Translations under genes and position numbers: made by a program
The notes under the pieces: generated by a model
Databases searched by the model: none
What the model saw: the letters and a program-made list of their open reading frames with translations, nothing else
What the model was told of the DNA's origin: nothing
Shown here: piece by piece, positions 5,712 through 7,140 of the stretch
Layout: each line of letters starts with the position of its first letter
How positions within the stretch are numbered: the first letter of the stretch is position 1
Source of the DNA: Eggerthellaceae bacterium
GTDB taxonomy: Bacteria; Actinomycetota; Coriobacteriia; Coriobacteriales; Eggerthellaceae
Reading direction: 5' to 3'
Length of the DNA: 7,140 bases
Assembly: GCA_003452695.1 (NCBI GenBank)
Contig: DMNP01000258.1
Span: 2,554 to 9,693 of the forward strand

Positions 5712-7031
5712 TCACCGATGGAATATGCTTGCCACTTCCACGTGGTAGGTTTGGGGGAACAGGTCCACGGGCACGGCGCTTTCCAAGTGGTAGCCCGCGG
5801 ATTCCAGGCGTGCGACATCGCGGCTCCAGGTGGCGGGATCGCAGCTTACGTAGGCAATGCGCTCGGGCCGCGCCGCCACGATGTCCGCGACGACGCTTTC
5901 GGCCAGGCCCGCACGGGGCGGGTCGACTACCAGCGCGTCCAGCTGCCCCAGGCCCGCAAGCTCGCGGGCCGCGTCGCCGCCCACCACCTCGATGTCCACA
6001 TCGTTGGCCTCGGCATTGTGGCGCAAATCGCGCACCGAAGACCCCGCAGCCTCGACGGCCACCACATCGGCGCCCGCGTGCGCAAGCGGCAGCGAGAAGG
6101 TCCCGCCTCCTGCGTACAAGTCGGCCACGTACGCGCCGTTCACATCGCCGAGGCCCCGCAGGACCTCTTCCACCAGCTTGCCCGCTTGGGCGGTGTTCAC
6201 CTGGAAAAACGACGGGGCCTGGGTGGCGAAGGTGAAATCGCCGATCTTGTCGCGCCATTTGCCGCGACCTCCCAGGACCTCCACGCCCTTCACCTTGCGC
6301 GCCTTGCCGGGATTGGCCAGCACGCGAATGACGCCCGTGGCCTTGCATGAATCCATGACCGTCTTCGCGAACATGGCACGCGGAAACGCGCTCGGGGGCG
6401 TCCAGACCGCAACCTCCAGATCGCCGGTCGCAAGGCTGTGGCGCACGCCGATGCGATAGATGCCCAGATCCTGGCCGCCTTGCATATAGCGAATGGCCCC
6501 GCGCAACGCCTTGGGGGCGTTTTCTATCTGCTTATGGGCCAGGTGCGACGACATGGCCTCGACCAGCTCGTCGGTGCCCTCGCGATGGAACCCCACGGCG
6601 AAGCGGCCTGCCTTGTCGTGCCCGCAGGCGATCTCCAGCTTGTTTCGATATCCCCAGGTGCGCTTGCTCGGCACGCAGGTGGCGACCAGCGATTCGGCAT
6701 GTTCGGCATCGAACCTTGCCGTGTGGACGAGCGCGCCCACGACATTGGACCGCTTGGCAGCGAGCTGCGCCTCGTAGCGCAGGTGCTGCCACGGCGCCGT
6801 TCCACACACCTGGTCGATGGGCGAAACGGGGTCGATGCGGTCGGGCGACGGGCAGAGCACCTCGGCAATCTCGGCGCGCGAAAACGACGGACGGTCCTCC
6901 ACGATGCGCACGGCAACTTCGTCGCCCGGAGCGCCCCCCGCCACGAACACGGCCTTTCCATCGGGCAAATGCCCCACCGCATCGGCGCCGTGGGCCATGC
7001 GTTCCAGTTTCACGGTGAACTCGCTAGACAT
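5712..7031 (-). CDS. TRAM-domain RNA (uracil-C5)-methyltransferase, RlmD/RlmCD/TrmA family (439 aa)
   Basis: The enzyme uses S-adenosylmethionine to methylate C5 of a uridine in 23S rRNA or tRNA. A TRAM RNA-binding domain covers about residues 3-60. The catalytic domain shows PSFFQVNTAQ (273-282), the SAM-binding loop DLYAGGGTFSLPLA (304-317), VVDPPRAGL (368-376), the nucleophile C397 in YVSCDPATWSRD (394-405), and FPQTYHVE (425-432) with the general base E432. The length fits the family. The iron-sulfur motif CxxxxxCGGC of RlmD-type enzymes reads SPIDQVCGTA at 70-79: S70 and A79 replace cysteines and only C76 remains. The fourth cysteine position, near 162, is also Ser. The protein therefore probably lacks the cluster, as E. 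coli TrmA does. Target specificity is uncertain, so no symbol is given. AAGGA lies 12 bases before the ATG, rather far, but no other start fits the TRAM domain. The gene stands alone, divergent from the tRNA. Confidence 0.92.
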   Translation of the reverse strand: MSSEFTVKLERMAHGADAVGHLPDGKAVFVAGGAPGDEVAVRIVEDRPSFSRAEIAEVLCPSPDRIDPVSPIDQVCGTAPWQHLRYEAQLAAKRSNVVGALVHTARFDAEHAESLVATCVPSKRTWGYRNKLEIACGHDKAGRFAVGFHREGTDELVEAMSSHLAHKQIENAPKALRGAIRYMQGGQDLGIYRIGVRHSLATGDLEVAVWTPPSAFPRAMFAKTVMDSCKATGVIRVLANPGKARKVKGVEVLGGRGKWRDKIGDFTFATQAPSFFQVNTAQAGKLVEEVLRGLGDVNGAYVADLYAGGGTFSLPLAHAGADVVAVEAAGSSVRDLRHNAEANDVDIEVVGGDAARELAGLGQLDALVVDPPRAGLAESVVADIVAARPERIAYVSCDPATWSRDVARLESAGYHLESAVPVDLFPQTYHVEVASIFHR

Positions 7032-7058
7032 ATGTGCTGTGAATCCTTTGTCGTTCCT

Positions 7059-7088
7059 TTGGCCAGTCGATTCATAATAGCTTATAAT
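7059..7088 (+). promoter_or_regulatory. Promoter of the tRNA-Arg gene
   Basis: A perfect TATAAT -10 box (7083-7088) lies 11 bases before the tRNA 5' end. A TTGGCC -35 box (7059-7064) is 18 bases further upstream and matches four of six consensus positions. The same 68-bp spacer must also hold the divergent methyltransferase promoter. TATTAT on the minus strand (7074-7079) is a candidate -10 box, which would put its -35 region inside the tRNA gene's first bases. Confidence 0.6.
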
Positions 7089-7099
7089 CGGTTCGCTGC

Positions 7100-7140
7100 G
7101 TCCCCTTAGCTCAGCTGGATAGAGCGTCTGCCTCCGGAGC
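7100..7140 (+). tRNA. tRNA-Arg (anticodon CCG), 5' part, cut by window edge
   Basis: The first 41 bases of a tRNA are present: acceptor strand GTCCCCT (7100-7106), TA, D-stem GCTC with loop AGCTGGATA and GAGC, then anticodon stem TCTGC with loop CTCCGGA. Positions 34-36 read CCG, which decodes the arginine codon CGG. The 3' half of the anticodon stem begins with GC at the edge. The T arm and acceptor 3' strand are outside the window, so folding cannot be confirmed there. Confidence 0.93.

Noticed and set aside
5520..6350. 276-codon open frame on the plus strand
   Set aside because: It is antisense to the catalytic domain of the RNA methyltransferase and crosses the repeat-bearing gap. No family motif is seen.

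Overview
The window is GC-rich bacterial chromosomal DNA. Five protein genes, all on the minus strand, and one tRNA gene on the plus strand at the right edge account for most of it. Strong Shine-Dalgarno sites, GTG starts, protein style and GC-rich intergenic repeats suggest a high-GC actinobacterium, most likely class Coriobacteriia (Eggerthellaceae-like). This placement is an inference from style; no marker gene in the window proves it.

Layout from left to right. Positions 1-2268 hold a minus-strand unit. A near-consensus promoter (2239-2268) precedes a cyclophilin-type peptidyl-prolyl isomerase (GTG start at 2187). Next come a membrane-anchored six-TPR protein (218-1588) and the first 46 codons of nucleoside diphosphate kinase, ndk, which runs off the left edge. 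Positions 2188-2798 (611 bp) hold no convincing gene. They contain the isomerase promoter, a GC-rich repeat array with cores at an exact 78-bp period, and a roughly 213-bp inverted-repeat element whose outer 35 bp are perfectly complementary.

Positions 2799-5429 hold a second minus-strand unit: a GT2 glycosyltransferase followed 24 bp later by a multi-pass flippase-like (LPG-synthase TM / UPF0104 type) membrane protein. The pair probably works on a cell-envelope glycolipid or polysaccharide. The 282-bp gap at 5430-5711 contains a possible -10 box and 5' hairpin for the glycosyltransferase, and two copies of a 25-nt GC-rich repeat. Positions 5712-7031 encode a TRAM-domain RNA 5-methyluridine methyltransferase (RlmD/RlmCD/TrmA family) that has lost three of the four usual iron-sulfur cysteines. 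A 68-bp divergent spacer separates it from a tRNA-Arg(CCG) gene that is cut by the right edge.

The coding content is mostly housekeeping. I found no defence system, integrase, transposase, CRISPR array or biosynthetic cluster. The least explained parts are the repeat and inverted-repeat block at 2327-2775, the cluster-less methyltransferase, and the long charged tails of the flippase-like protein.
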